Source: an uncultured Pelagibacteraceae bacterium (GTDB lineage Bacteria; Pseudomonadota; Alphaproteobacteria; Pelagibacterales; Pelagibacteraceae). From it: DNA of 64,000 nt. The position numbers and the translations under genes are program-made. The notes under the pieces were generated by a model. That model did no database searches, was not told the origin of the DNA, and saw only the letters and a list, made by a program, of their open reading frames with translations. Below, piece after piece: positions 1 through 7,591 of the stretch; position 1 is the stretch's first letter, and each line of letters begins with the position of its first letter. The stretch spans positions 163,862 through 227,861 of the forward strand of contig CACBYE010000001.1 of the NCBI GenBank assembly GCA_902543375.1, in the 5' to 3' direction.

Positions 1-2
1 TT

Positions 3-1007
3 CATCCATTTATATGGTTTATATTAAGGCTATTAACTGGAGTCAGTATGGTTTGTATGTACACAGTCGCAGAAAGTTGGCTTAATGATAGATCCAGTAA
101 TAAAAACAGAGGAAGTGTTTTATCAATTTATATGGTCATCCTTTATGGTTCAATCGGTATTGGAATGTTTTTGTTAAATTTTAGTACTCCAAAAAATTTC
201 CAACCTTTTATATTGGTTTCTGTAATCACTTCAGCAGCATTAATACCTATTTTACTTACTAAAAAGAAACCACCAACTTTTAAAAAAATAACAGCCATGT
301 CTCTTAATGAGCTTTATAAATCCTCTCCATTTGGGATAGTTAGTTCTTTTTTTTATGGAACCATTCAGTCTGCATTATTTACTTTGCTAGCAGTTTATGC
401 AACTTCAATGAATTTTACTATTTTTGAAATTTCGATTGTTACTTTTTTGTTAGCAATTTCTGGAGCTATTGCTCAATTTCCTGTTGGAAAAATATCAGAT
501 TTTTATGACAGAAGAAAAGTTATAATTGCATCTACTTTTGGTGCTGCAATATTTGCCGTTTTTACAATATTTGTTTCTGGACAAATGTATTTACCTGACG
601 GTTTAGCTACAAGTAAAACCTGGTTTTATATCTTTTTTATTTTTTTTTCTTTTTGTAGTTTGCCCATGTTTTCACTAATTCTTGCTCACACAAACGACTA
701 TATTACAAAAGATAAATTTGTTGCTGCAGGTGCAGGGCTTCAGTTCGTATTCGGTTTAGGTGCTATAAGTGGTCCTTTTTTATGCTCAATATTTATGGAT
801 ATTGTTGGTTCTAATGGATTTTTTATTTTTTTATTTTTCTTTCATTTTTTGATTGGAATATTTGGAATTTATAGAATGAGAATTAGACCAACAATTGAAA
901 ATCCTGATTCTCAATTCGTAGCTATGCCTCAGACAATTACGCCAGCTGGTATTGAACTAAATCCAACCACTGAACCTATAGAGGAACCAATAAAAGAAGA
1001 AAATTAA
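3..1007 (+). CDS. MFS transporter, YcaD-like, 5' truncated by window edge
   Basis: Inner-membrane major facilitator carrier; substrate unknown. The frame is open from base 3, and residues before the first internal ATG (base 48) still read as carrier sequence (RLLTGVSMVCMYTVAESWL), so the gene starts upstream of the window and base 48 is not the true start. About 334 residues are visible with multiple hydrophobic helices. The ESWLND stretch near the beginning and the GKISDFYDRRK loop typical of the inter-helix MFS signature support the family. The C-terminus is a hydrophilic Pro/Glu-rich tail. It is convergent with the CMP kinase-like gene, with 6 bases between stops. Confidence 0.85.
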   Translation, partial: HPFIWFILRLLTGVSMVCMYTVAESWLNDRSSNKNRGSVLSIYMVILYGSIGIGMFLLNFSTPKNFQPFILVSVITSAALIPILLTKKKPPTFKKITAMSLNELYKSSPFGIVSSFFYGTIQSALFTLLAVYATSMNFTIFEISIVTFLLAISGAIAQFPVGKISDFYDRRKVIIASTFGAAIFAVFTIFVSGQMYLPDGLATSKTWFYIFFIFFSFCSLPMFSLILAHTNDYITKDKFVAAGAGLQFVFGLGAISGPFLCSIFMDIVGSNGFFIFLFFFHFLIGIFGIYRMRIRPTIENPDSQFVAMPQTITPAGIELNPTTEPIEEPIKEEN

Positions 1008-1013
1008 AGAAAC

Positions 1014-1649
1014 TTAGACAAGTTTATCTATATGTTTTGACATTTTGAGTAAAACTTGTTTTTTACTTAATTTATCTGTTCTAATTAAGATTGCATCTTT
1101 TACTCTAATTAATGGACTATTTTTTCTTTTTTTATCCATCACGGTTCTTTTATTAAGTGAATTTCTCACGTTTTTTAATGGAACTTTCTTTTTTATATCC
1201 AACCATCTTCTATAGCTTGCAATCTTAACATCACATTTAAAATAAAAAGCTAAATCATATTTAGGGTTTTTAGCTAATATTTTACTTGCAATATCTCTTC
1301 CCTCAACGCAAATTTTTTTATTTTTTTTAATCAATTTTTTTTGAAAAATATTTATAATTTTTCTAACATTCTTATTCTTAGCTAAAGAACTAACGTGGTT
1401 ACTAATTTTTTCAGAATGTAAATCTAATTTATCTATTTTATTGTATGAAATAGTCCTAAATTTTTTTTTTAGAAAATTTATATTATTTGTTGGATTATGA
1501 CTAATAATTTCTCTACTAGCATATCTATACAAAAGTCCTGAATTTATCAGTAGTAATTTATATTTTTTAGAAATGAGTTTTGCTGCAGTACTTTTTCCGC
1601 TTGCTGACTCTCCGTCACAAGCAATTATTAATTTTTTAAATTTTTTCAC
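1014..1649 (-). CDS. cmk: (d)CMP kinase-like protein
   Basis: Predicted cytoplasmic nucleoside monophosphate kinase that would phosphorylate CMP/dCMP with ATP. The N-terminus has a P-loop variant (CDGESASGKST, residues about 11-21), then the NSGLLYR stretch matching the TGAMYR motif of Cmk. GRDIAS near residue 117 and the late RTVMDKKRKNSPL segment match the Cmk GRD and RxxxDxxR...SPL signatures. Length (211) is slightly short for Cmk (about 220-230), and the motifs are divergent and Lys-rich. It is not next to rpsA, the usual Cmk neighbour, so it could be a paralogue with altered specificity. Family assignment is solid; the exact substrate is inferred. Confidence 0.8.
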   Translation of the reverse strand: MKKFKKLIIACDGESASGKSTAAKLISKKYKLLLINSGLLYRYASREIISHNPTNNINFLKKKFRTISYNKIDKLDLHSEKISNHVSSLAKNKNVRKIINIFQKKLIKKNKKICVEGRDIASKILAKNPKYDLAFYFKCDVKIASYRRWLDIKKKVPLKNVRNSLNKRTVMDKKRKNSPLIRVKDAILIRTDKLSKKQVLLKMSKHIDKLV

Positions 1650-1823
1650 ATAGCTTTAATAATGTTTAGATCTGTTTATTGCAAAAAAAATTATGAGTTT
1701 TGGGAGTTTTAAACAAAGATAATCGCTTACAGGTTGAAACCCAAAATAAGCACTATTTAATAAAAGTAAAAACTGAATTATTGCAAGTATCTCAAATATT
1801 TGCTTCTATAAGAGTATAAAAAA

Positions 1824-2561
1824 ATGACATTAAAAAAAATTAAACAAAAAAAAACAAAAAAGAAAGCAGCAATTGGCAAAATTATTAAACTTGCACCAAA
1901 ATCTTTTTTGAGTAGCGCAATTTCTAATTATAAAAAAAATAAAGAACTTAATAAAATTAAAGCTATTAAATTAGAGAAATTAAAAGAAAAAAATCTTATT
2001 CTAAAAGAGAGAAAAGAACTAAAGATCTGGGAGGAAAAACTTACTAAAGAAAATAATAAATTAAAACTTATTGAGGATGAATTGAGATTAAAAGAAAAAG
2101 AGATCAAAATTAAAGATGACGCACAAAAGCTAGAGGCATCGCGATTGGTAAAAAAAGACGAAGAATTAATATTAATTAGTAAAGAATTAAGAGCTAAAGA
2201 AAAGGAATTAAAGCTAAGAGATGAAGCACAAAATAGAAGAGATATCGATTTGAAAGTTAGAGAAGAAGAGCAAAGAACCCTTGAGCTTAAAGAAAAAAGA
2301 AGAAAAGAAAGAACCCTAAAAATGATTAAGGAAGAGGAGGAAAAACAGAAAGAACTTGAGTATATCAAAATAAAAGAATGGGAAGAAAAATTTGATAGAG
2401 AACAAAAAGCAAAAGAACATAGAGAAAATTTAAGAGAGGAAAGATTAAGACAAAAAGAATTAGAAAAGCTTCAATCTTTTGAAAAAAAGGAGACTTCTGT
2501 TGATAAAAACCTTTCTTCTGGATTAGAAAAATTTAAAATAGATGTTACAAAAGAAAATTAA
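1824..2561 (+). CDS. Lys/Glu-rich coiled-coil protein with 35-residue repeat, unknown function
   Basis: I do not recognise a family. The 245 residues are almost entirely charged, with no signal peptide or membrane segment. A basic N-terminus (KKIKQKKTKKK) is followed by a long predicted coiled coil from about residue 40 to 220. Residues 86-101 (ELRLKEKEIKIKDDAQ) and 121-136 (ELRAKEKELKLRDEAQ) are near-identical at a spacing of exactly 35, i.e. five heptads; weaker copies fit near residues 51 and 156. The stop overlaps the convergent amidinotransferase by 4 bases. Possible structural or nucleoid/cell-envelope scaffold; function cannot be assigned. Confidence 0.75.
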   Translation: MTLKKIKQKKTKKKAAIGKIIKLAPKSFLSSAISNYKKNKELNKIKAIKLEKLKEKNLILKERKELKIWEEKLTKENNKLKLIEDELRLKEKEIKIKDDAQKLEASRLVKKDEELILISKELRAKEKELKLRDEAQNRRDIDLKVREEEQRTLELKEKRRKERTLKMIKEEEEKQKELEYIKIKEWEEKFDREQKAKEHRENLREERLRQKELEKLQSFEKKETSVDKNLSSGLEKFKIDVTKEN

Positions 2562-3679
2562 TTTTTCTGATTAGGAAAATAATCCTTTAAATCACCTTCT
2601 CTATAAACATCAGCTGTGCAGCAATGAACACCACCTCCAAAAGCATATGCATCTCTCAATTCAACAGGTACAACTTCCATTCCTAATTTATCAAGTTGTT
2701 CAGCTTGGTAAACTTCGCTTTTTTCAACACAAACTGTTTTTGGATTAAGAACTAACACATTCATTGATAACCATACTGATGAATAACAAAGTGGGGGTGG
2801 TTCGTTATGAGCAGGTTGAGCACTATCGATTATTTTCCAACCATTATCCTCAAATAATTTTCTTTGTTTCTTTGGAAGTCTTCTTTGAGGATTATTTATA
2901 ATTAGCCCTTCTTTAATCGGTGTAAAAGTTGCATCAATATGAATTGGGTAAGGATCTCCAGGAAAATTAACTGTATGAATTCTGTGATTTTTAAAATGTC
3001 TTTTGAGCCAATCAATACCTTTTAAATTAGTTGTAAAACCGTGTTGTACAACTAAGTCCTTGCCAAATCTTAAAACATCTGCTGCATCAAATAGTGGCTC
3101 TTCCTCTGTTGTTACAAAAAATTTTTCCTCAGTCCATTGAAGCCTCTTTTGAATTCCAATCTTGTCCGACAAATAATCTTTACGGTAATCAATATCCGTT
3201 AATCTTGGTTTTGGGGCAGTTTCATGACACATATTTTTGTCTTGTTCAAAATATTTTTGAATAAGAGGTCTATAATTCAAATATTCAAACCATCTACATC
3301 TATAACTCATTGTAGCTTCAAGCATTTCATTGCCAACTGTAAGTATTACATCTCTTGCAGGCATACATCCAAACATACTTTCAACTTCCCAATCAGGAGT
3401 AGAAATTTTTTGATTATGATTTAAAGGTACCGGTCGATCGACTGTAATCCCTCTTTTTTCAAGCATTGAAGCAAAATTATTTAACAACTCATTAGCTTTA
3501 TCAATTGTATCCTTTGTACGAGGTCCGTGAGAACCTTTCATTTCTGAGTCCTCTGGAACTTTAGCATCCAAAGCTGGTTCTGGTGCTGGAATACAGCTGC
3601 CATCTGCTTTTCCAACAATTACGTGTTTAAGTGGATCCCACTCGTTCCAACTATTAACGATTATTTTTTCTTTACTCAT
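2558..3679 (-). CDS. Glycine amidinotransferase (AGAT-like)
   Basis: Amidinotransferase expected to move the amidino group of arginine to glycine, giving guanidinoacetate and ornithine. The catalytic set of the AGAT fold is visible: Asp in FDAADVLR (about residue 201), His in PIHIDATF (about 247) and the nucleophile Cys in GGGVHCCTAD (about 353). Length 373 fits the bacterial members. It follows a DMT transporter by 9 bases on the same strand, suggesting a two-gene operon for transport and metabolism of a guanidino or amino compound. The acceptor amine could differ from glycine (inosamine-phosphate amidinotransferases are related), so the substrate is inferred. Confidence 0.88.
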   Translation of the reverse strand: MSKEKIIVNSWNEWDPLKHVIVGKADGSCIPAPEPALDAKVPEDSEMKGSHGPRTKDTIDKANELLNNFASMLEKRGITVDRPVPLNHNQKISTPDWEVESMFGCMPARDVILTVGNEMLEATMSYRCRWFEYLNYRPLIQKYFEQDKNMCHETAPKPRLTDIDYRKDYLSDKIGIQKRLQWTEEKFFVTTEEEPLFDAADVLRFGKDLVVQHGFTTNLKGIDWLKRHFKNHRIHTVNFPGDPYPIHIDATFTPIKEGLIINNPQRRLPKKQRKLFEDNGWKIIDSAQPAHNEPPPLCYSSVWLSMNVLVLNPKTVCVEKSEVYQAEQLDKLGMEVVPVELRDAYAFGGGVHCCTADVYREGDLKDYFPNQKN

Positions 3680-3688
3680 TATTATTGA

Positions 3689-4594
3689 TTAATTTAAAGC
3701 TATAAACCTTTTATTCCATCGCATTACTAAACTGTAATAAATTAAAGAAATAAAAAGGAAAAAACCTCCTACGATAGTAAAGGAATCAGGCACCTCATTA
3801 ATTCCTAAGATTGGTAACCATACCCAAAAAATTCCCCCAATTACTTCTGTTAAAGAGAGTAAGGTCAATTCTGCTGCTGGAATAGCTTTAGAGCCAATAG
3901 AATACAGAATTAATCCTGTGCAAACCAATACTCCATGAAGTGAAAATAACGCCCCATTGTAACTCGTTGAAAAAAATACTTGCTTGGTACTAAGCAGCAC
4001 TACTGATGCAAAAATAAAACAAAAAAAACCCGAAAAGGCTACTGTGGTAAACTTTGGTGTTTCAGTTCTCCATCTTAAAGTAACAGAAAAAACTGAAAAT
4101 CCGATTGATGATAACATTCCAAAAATAAATCCAACTACAGAATTGGATCCAGAGCTTCCAAAAGCCATAATTATAATTCCAATTGTTGCGATAAATATAG
4201 AGATCCAAACATTTAGTGAAATTTTTTCTTTAAGAAATAAAAAGGCTAGTAGCGCAGTAAAGAAAGGCATAGCTGCTAGACAAAGTAATGTTATAGCTGC
4301 TGAAGTATTTGTGATTGAATAAATAAAACTTATCATCGCGACTCCTAACCCTGATCCACCGATGATACCTGAATAGCCCATTTTGAGATAATTTTTATAA
4401 AATTTTAATCCCTCTTCAAAATATAAATAAAGATTTAATAAAATAAAAATTGTTAATCCCCTTCCAAATATATATTGCCACGGTACCTGGTTAGGACTAT
4501 CCATATATCTCACTACTAGAGGTCCAAAAGACCATAAAATTCCAGCAAATAATACTACTGGCACTGCAATTTTAGGATTTTTTAATTCGAGCAT
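3689..4594 (-). CDS. DMT superfamily (EamA) transporter
   Basis: Inner-membrane drug/metabolite transporter with about ten hydrophobic helices arranged as two EamA repeats. Each repeat has helix pairs rich in Gly/Ser/Ala (IIGGSGLGVAMISF in the first, LTEVIGGIFWVWLPIL in the second). Length 301 is normal. It is the first gene of a pair with glycine amidinotransferase 9 bases downstream, so export of guanidinoacetate or uptake of a precursor is a reasonable but untested idea. Start ATG chosen at the first Met before the hydrophobic block. Confidence 0.88.
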   Translation of the reverse strand: MLELKNPKIAVPVVLFAGILWSFGPLVVRYMDSPNQVPWQYIFGRGLTIFILLNLYLYFEEGLKFYKNYLKMGYSGIIGGSGLGVAMISFIYSITNTSAAITLLCLAAMPFFTALLAFLFLKEKISLNVWISIFIATIGIIIMAFGSSGSNSVVGFIFGMLSSIGFSVFSVTLRWRTETPKFTTVAFSGFFCFIFASVVLLSTKQVFFSTSYNGALFSLHGVLVCTGLILYSIGSKAIPAAELTLLSLTEVIGGIFWVWLPILGINEVPDSFTIVGGFFLFISLIYYSLVMRWNKRFIALN

Positions 4595-4786
4595 TTTGGG
4601 AGATTATTATAAAAATTAATAACTACAACAAAAATGAGAAAGTCTGATTTAAATTTTAATTAGACTGGTTTGATAAAGCATAATCGATATTGCAAATATT
4701 AGATTTTACTTTTCCATTTGAAGTTGTGTTAAAAATATTTTTAAATGATGATTGATTGAACTTTATTTATTATGTAATTAAATTTA

Positions 4787-5185
4787 ATGGATTTAGAGAT
4801 ACTTAACATTGCCGCCAACACCGATAACAATAGAAATATTAAAAATCGAACACACATTTCAAAATTGAAAAACTCTTTGTGTGGAGATGAGATGCAAATT
4901 GAACTTATTATAAAAAATAGAAAAATTTTAGACTTCGGGTATCAAGGAAAGTCCTGTGTATACTGCCAAGCATCAGCAAGTTTGCTATCGAAGATTTCAA
5001 TAAATAATCAAAAAGAAAAGATTAATAATTTATGTGATGAAGTTGAATTTTATTTTGATGATACTGTAAAAATTTCTGATAAAAAATGGATTTCTTTAAA
5101 AAAATTAATTAAAAGTAAAAATATTAATAAAAAAGATTGTATATTGTTACCTTTTAAAACATTAAAAAAGATAGTATCTATTTAA
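4787..5185 (+). CDS. SufU/NifU-type iron-sulfur scaffold protein
   Basis: Small cytoplasmic Fe-S or sulfur-transfer scaffold of the NifU N-terminal/IscU superfamily. The metal-ligand pattern of SufU is complete: Cys and Asp in LCGDEMQI (residues 32 and 34), Cys57 in GKSCVYCQAS, and Cys118 near the C-terminus. The ASASLLSK stretch corresponds to the conserved ASAS segment. No SufS, SufB or other partner is in this window, so it acts at a distance or as an orphan. The HPP-family gene follows after 3 bases, which suggests co-transcription without an obvious functional link. Confidence 0.8.
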   Translation: MDLEILNIAANTDNNRNIKNRTHISKLKNSLCGDEMQIELIIKNRKILDFGYQGKSCVYCQASASLLSKISINNQKEKINNLCDEVEFYFDDTVKISDKKWISLKKLIKSKNINKKDCILLPFKTLKKIVSI

Positions 5186-5188
5186 AAT

Positions 5189-5653
5189 ATGGGTAATCCG
5201 AAACAGTCTCTTTTAGCTTGTTTGTTTTCAATAATTACAATTGGGATTTTAACTTTTTTAACTTACAGAACTGAATTTGGAATATTTTTATTAGCCTCAT
5301 TTGGATCATCAATGGTCCTTCTTTATGGATATCCTGAGAGTCCATTTGCCCAACCGAAAAATGTTTTTTTTGGTCATTTAGTTACTACAATTGTAGGTTT
5401 GCTTTTTTTAAACTTTGTCCCATTGCCGGTCTTTTTAACTATTCCGTTAGCCGTAGGATTTGGGGTAGGACTTATGATCTTATTAAACGTCACTCATCCA
5501 CCAGCAGGTGGTAATCCAATAATTGTAATAATTGGTAGCGTGTCTTACGATTACCTGCTCAGTCCTGTAATATTAGGGTCAGTGATAATTATAATTTTTT
5601 CAATAATTATTAACAAATTTATTTTAAAAAAGTCTTATCCAAGCCAAAAATAA
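5189..5653 (+). CDS. HPP family membrane protein
   Basis: Integral membrane protein of the HPP family, named for the His-Pro-Pro motif seen here as THPPAGGNP around residue 111. About four to five hydrophobic helices over 154 residues; the segment SFGSSMVLLYGYPESPFAQP in the first third is typical of the family. Some plant HPP proteins are plastid nitrite transporters, so a small-anion transport role is possible but not shown for this protein. Co-directional with the SufU-like gene just upstream. Confidence 0.82.
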   Translation: MGNPKQSLLACLFSIITIGILTFLTYRTEFGIFLLASFGSSMVLLYGYPESPFAQPKNVFFGHLVTTIVGLLFLNFVPLPVFLTIPLAVGFGVGLMILLNVTHPPAGGNPIIVIIGSVSYDYLLSPVILGSVIIIIFSIIINKFILKKSYPSQK

Positions 5654-5662
5654 TTTGTTTGC

Positions 5663-5674
5663 TTGAGATCTCAA
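5663..5674. repeat. 12-base perfect palindrome upstream of formate dehydrogenase
   Basis: TTGAGATCTCAA reads identically on both strands and lies about 50 bases before the formate dehydrogenase start, just after the HPP gene. Its position fits an operator, but no confident -35/-10 pair could be placed around it. Confidence 0.3.
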
Positions 5675-5722
5675 AATAATGTTAGATGTACTTTATAAAT
5701 ATATAAATATACAGGAGAATAA

Positions 5723-6922
5723 ATGAAAATATTATGCATATTATATGATGATCCAAAAGGCGGAATGCCAAAATCATATGCACTTTCACAACTACCAAAG
5801 ATAGATAAATATCCAGATGGAATGACTTTACCTTCACCTAAGGGGAGAGATTATACTCCTGGACAATTACTAGGTTGTGTATCTGGTGAGCTTGGATTAA
5901 GAAAATTTTTAGAAAGTAATGGTCATGAGTTGGTAGTGACTAATAGTAAAGATGGAGATGGATGTGAGGCTGATAAACATATTGTCGATGCTGATATTGT
6001 TATTTCTCAACCTTTCTTTCCATATTATTTAACAAAAGAGAGAATTGCTAAAGCTAAAAATCTTAAGATGGCAATCACAGCAGGAATTGGTTCTGACCAC
6101 GTAGATTTACAAGCTGCAATGGATAATAAAATCGATGTTGTAGAGGTAACATATTGTAATTCTAGATCAGTGGCTGAACACATTGTTATGATGATTGTTT
6201 CGATGGTGAGAGATTACCACAATCAACATAGGATTGTTAATGAGGGTGGCTGGAACATTGCTGATGCCGTTCAAAGATCATATGACGTTGAAGGTATGCA
6301 TATTGGAACAGTTGCAGCAGGACGTATCGGACTAGATGCATTAAGAAAGATGAAGCCATTTGACGTTCATTTACACTATTTTGATAGACATAAATTACCT
6401 GACTCAGTTGAGAAAGAGTTGAATCTTACTTTTCATGAGTCTGTAGAATCAATGGTAAAAGTATGTGATGTAGTGACAATTAATTGCCCTCTTCATCCTG
6501 AAACAGAGAACCTATTTGATGATGCAATGATAGGTAAAATGAAAAAAGGTGCTTATATTGTAAACACCGCAAGAGGAAAAATCTGTAATCGTGATGCAAT
6601 TGCAAAAGCCTTAAAAAGTGGTCAATTAAGTGGTTATGCAGGAGATGTATGGTTCCCTCAACCAGCACCTAATGATCACGTATGGAGAAGCATGCCTAAT
6701 CAAGGAATGACACCTCATACTTCTGGAACATCTTTAACAGCACAATCAAGATATGCTGATGGAGTAAGAGAGATATTAGAGTGTTTCTTTGAAGGTAAAG
6801 AAATCAGGAATCAATATTTAATTGTCAAAGATGGTCAATTAGCTGGTATGGGTGCTCACTCGTATAGTAAAGGTTCAGCTACAGGCGGATCAGAAGAAGC
6901 AGCTAAATACAAAAAAAAATAA
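5723..6922 (+). CDS. fdh: NAD-dependent formate dehydrogenase
   Basis: Oxidises formate to CO2 with NAD+, supplying energy from one-carbon compounds in the cytoplasm. The 399-residue protein keeps the residues and even the numbering known for the Pseudomonas sp. 101 enzyme: Pro97-Phe98, Asn146, Arg284, Gln313, His332 and Ser334. The Rossmann motif AAGRIGLDALRKM (about 198-210) is followed by Asp221, which favours NAD+ over NADP+. A clear ribosome site AGGAG precedes the ATG by 5 bases. A hairpin after the stop probably ends the transcript. It is metal-free and unlike the molybdenum enzymes. Confidence 0.95.
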   Translation: MKILCILYDDPKGGMPKSYALSQLPKIDKYPDGMTLPSPKGRDYTPGQLLGCVSGELGLRKFLESNGHELVVTNSKDGDGCEADKHIVDADIVISQPFFPYYLTKERIAKAKNLKMAITAGIGSDHVDLQAAMDNKIDVVEVTYCNSRSVAEHIVMMIVSMVRDYHNQHRIVNEGGWNIADAVQRSYDVEGMHIGTVAAGRIGLDALRKMKPFDVHLHYFDRHKLPDSVEKELNLTFHESVESMVKVCDVVTINCPLHPETENLFDDAMIGKMKKGAYIVNTARGKICNRDAIAKALKSGQLSGYAGDVWFPQPAPNDHVWRSMPNQGMTPHTSGTSLTAQSRYADGVREILECFFEGKEIRNQYLIVKDGQLAGMGAHSYSKGSATGGSEEAAKYKKK

Positions 6923-6939
6923 TTCTTAATAAAATTATT

Positions 6940-6969
6940 AAAGGTAGTTACTGAAAAGTAGCTACCTTT
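6940..6969 (+). terminator. Hairpin after formate dehydrogenase, probable terminator
   Basis: Arms AAAGGTAG and CTACCTTT (8 pairs) extend through a T-G wobble and TACT/AGTA to a GAAA loop. It sits 17 bases after the fdh stop. The U-tail is short (the arm's own TTT, then AAAA), so termination efficiency is uncertain. Confidence 0.55.
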
Positions 6970-6981
6970 AAAATCTGGACT

Positions 6982-7006
6982 TATCATAACGAATTTGTTT
7001 ATGATA
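6982..7006. promoter_or_regulatory. Inverted repeat just upstream of msrA, possible operator
   Basis: TATCATAA and TTATGATA are perfect 8-base inverted arms separated by 9 bases (centre to centre about 17), ending 4 bases before the msrA start codon. The spacing suits a dimeric regulator on one DNA face; no ribosome binding site is otherwise visible there. Confidence 0.35.
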
Positions 7007-7010
7007 TTTT

Positions 7011-7586
7011 ATGAAATATTTTTTAATAATTCTCTTTTTTTTAATCAATACAAATCTTTCTCATTCTGCTCAAAAAGATAAGGCATATTTTGCTGGAGGG
7101 TGTTTTTGGTGTGTTGAAGAGTCGTTTGAAAAATTAAAAGGGGTTGAAGAGGTTATTTCTGGATATTCGGGCGGTATTACTGAAAACCCGACTTACAAAG
7201 AAGTAACATATGGAAAAACTGGTCACTTCGAAGTTGTAGAAATAATCTACGATAAAAAAGTTATTTCATTTAAAGAATTGTTAGAAAATTTTTGGGTTAA
7301 TATTGATCCATTTGATGCTTATGGTCAATTTTGTGACAAAGGATATAGTTATAGATCAGTTGCATTTTATCAAAATGATGAAGAAAAAAAATTAATAGAA
7401 AAAGATATAAAAGATTTACAAAATAAATTTAAAAAAAAAGTTGTAACATATGTTAGAAATTTTGAAAAATTTTATGAGGCAGAGGAATACCATCAAGATT
7501 TCTATAAGATAAAACTAGAAAGATATCTTAGATACAAAAAAGCGTGTGGAAGAGAAGAATTATTAAAAAGAATCTGGAGTCAATAA
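7011..7586 (+). CDS. msrA: Peptide methionine (S)-S-oxide reductase, probably exported
   Basis: Reduces the S form of methionine sulfoxide in oxidised proteins. The catalytic GCFWC motif is at residues 30-34, followed by the family's SGYSGG and GHFEVV stretches and the EYHQDFYK segment. A hydrophobic N-terminus (about residues 3-20) looks like a signal peptide, so it probably acts in the periplasm. The preceding inverted repeat may be its operator. The last 43 bases overlap only a spurious upstream extension of the next gene. Confidence 0.93.
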   Translation: MKYFLIILFFLINTNLSHSAQKDKAYFAGGCFWCVEESFEKLKGVEEVISGYSGGITENPTYKEVTYGKTGHFEVVEIIYDKKVISFKELLENFWVNIDPFDAYGQFCDKGYSYRSVAFYQNDEEKKLIEKDIKDLQNKFKKKVVTYVRNFEKFYEAEEYHQDFYKIKLERYLRYKKACGREELLKRIWSQ

Positions 7587-7591
7587 ACTTT

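Noticed and set aside
1721-1760. tRNA-like GGTTGAAACC stretch before the coiled-coil gene
   Set aside because: No acceptor or anticodon arms can be drawn; only a small hairpin GCTTA/TAAGC.
1928-2368. 146-codon frame on the minus strand, Ser/Leu/Phe-rich
   Set aside because: It is the antisense reading of the repeated Lys/Glu codons of the coiled-coil gene; no ribosome site or family features.
3984-4322. 112-codon plus-strand frame inside the DMT transporter
   Set aside because: Complement of a well-supported membrane protein gene, no recognisable domain.
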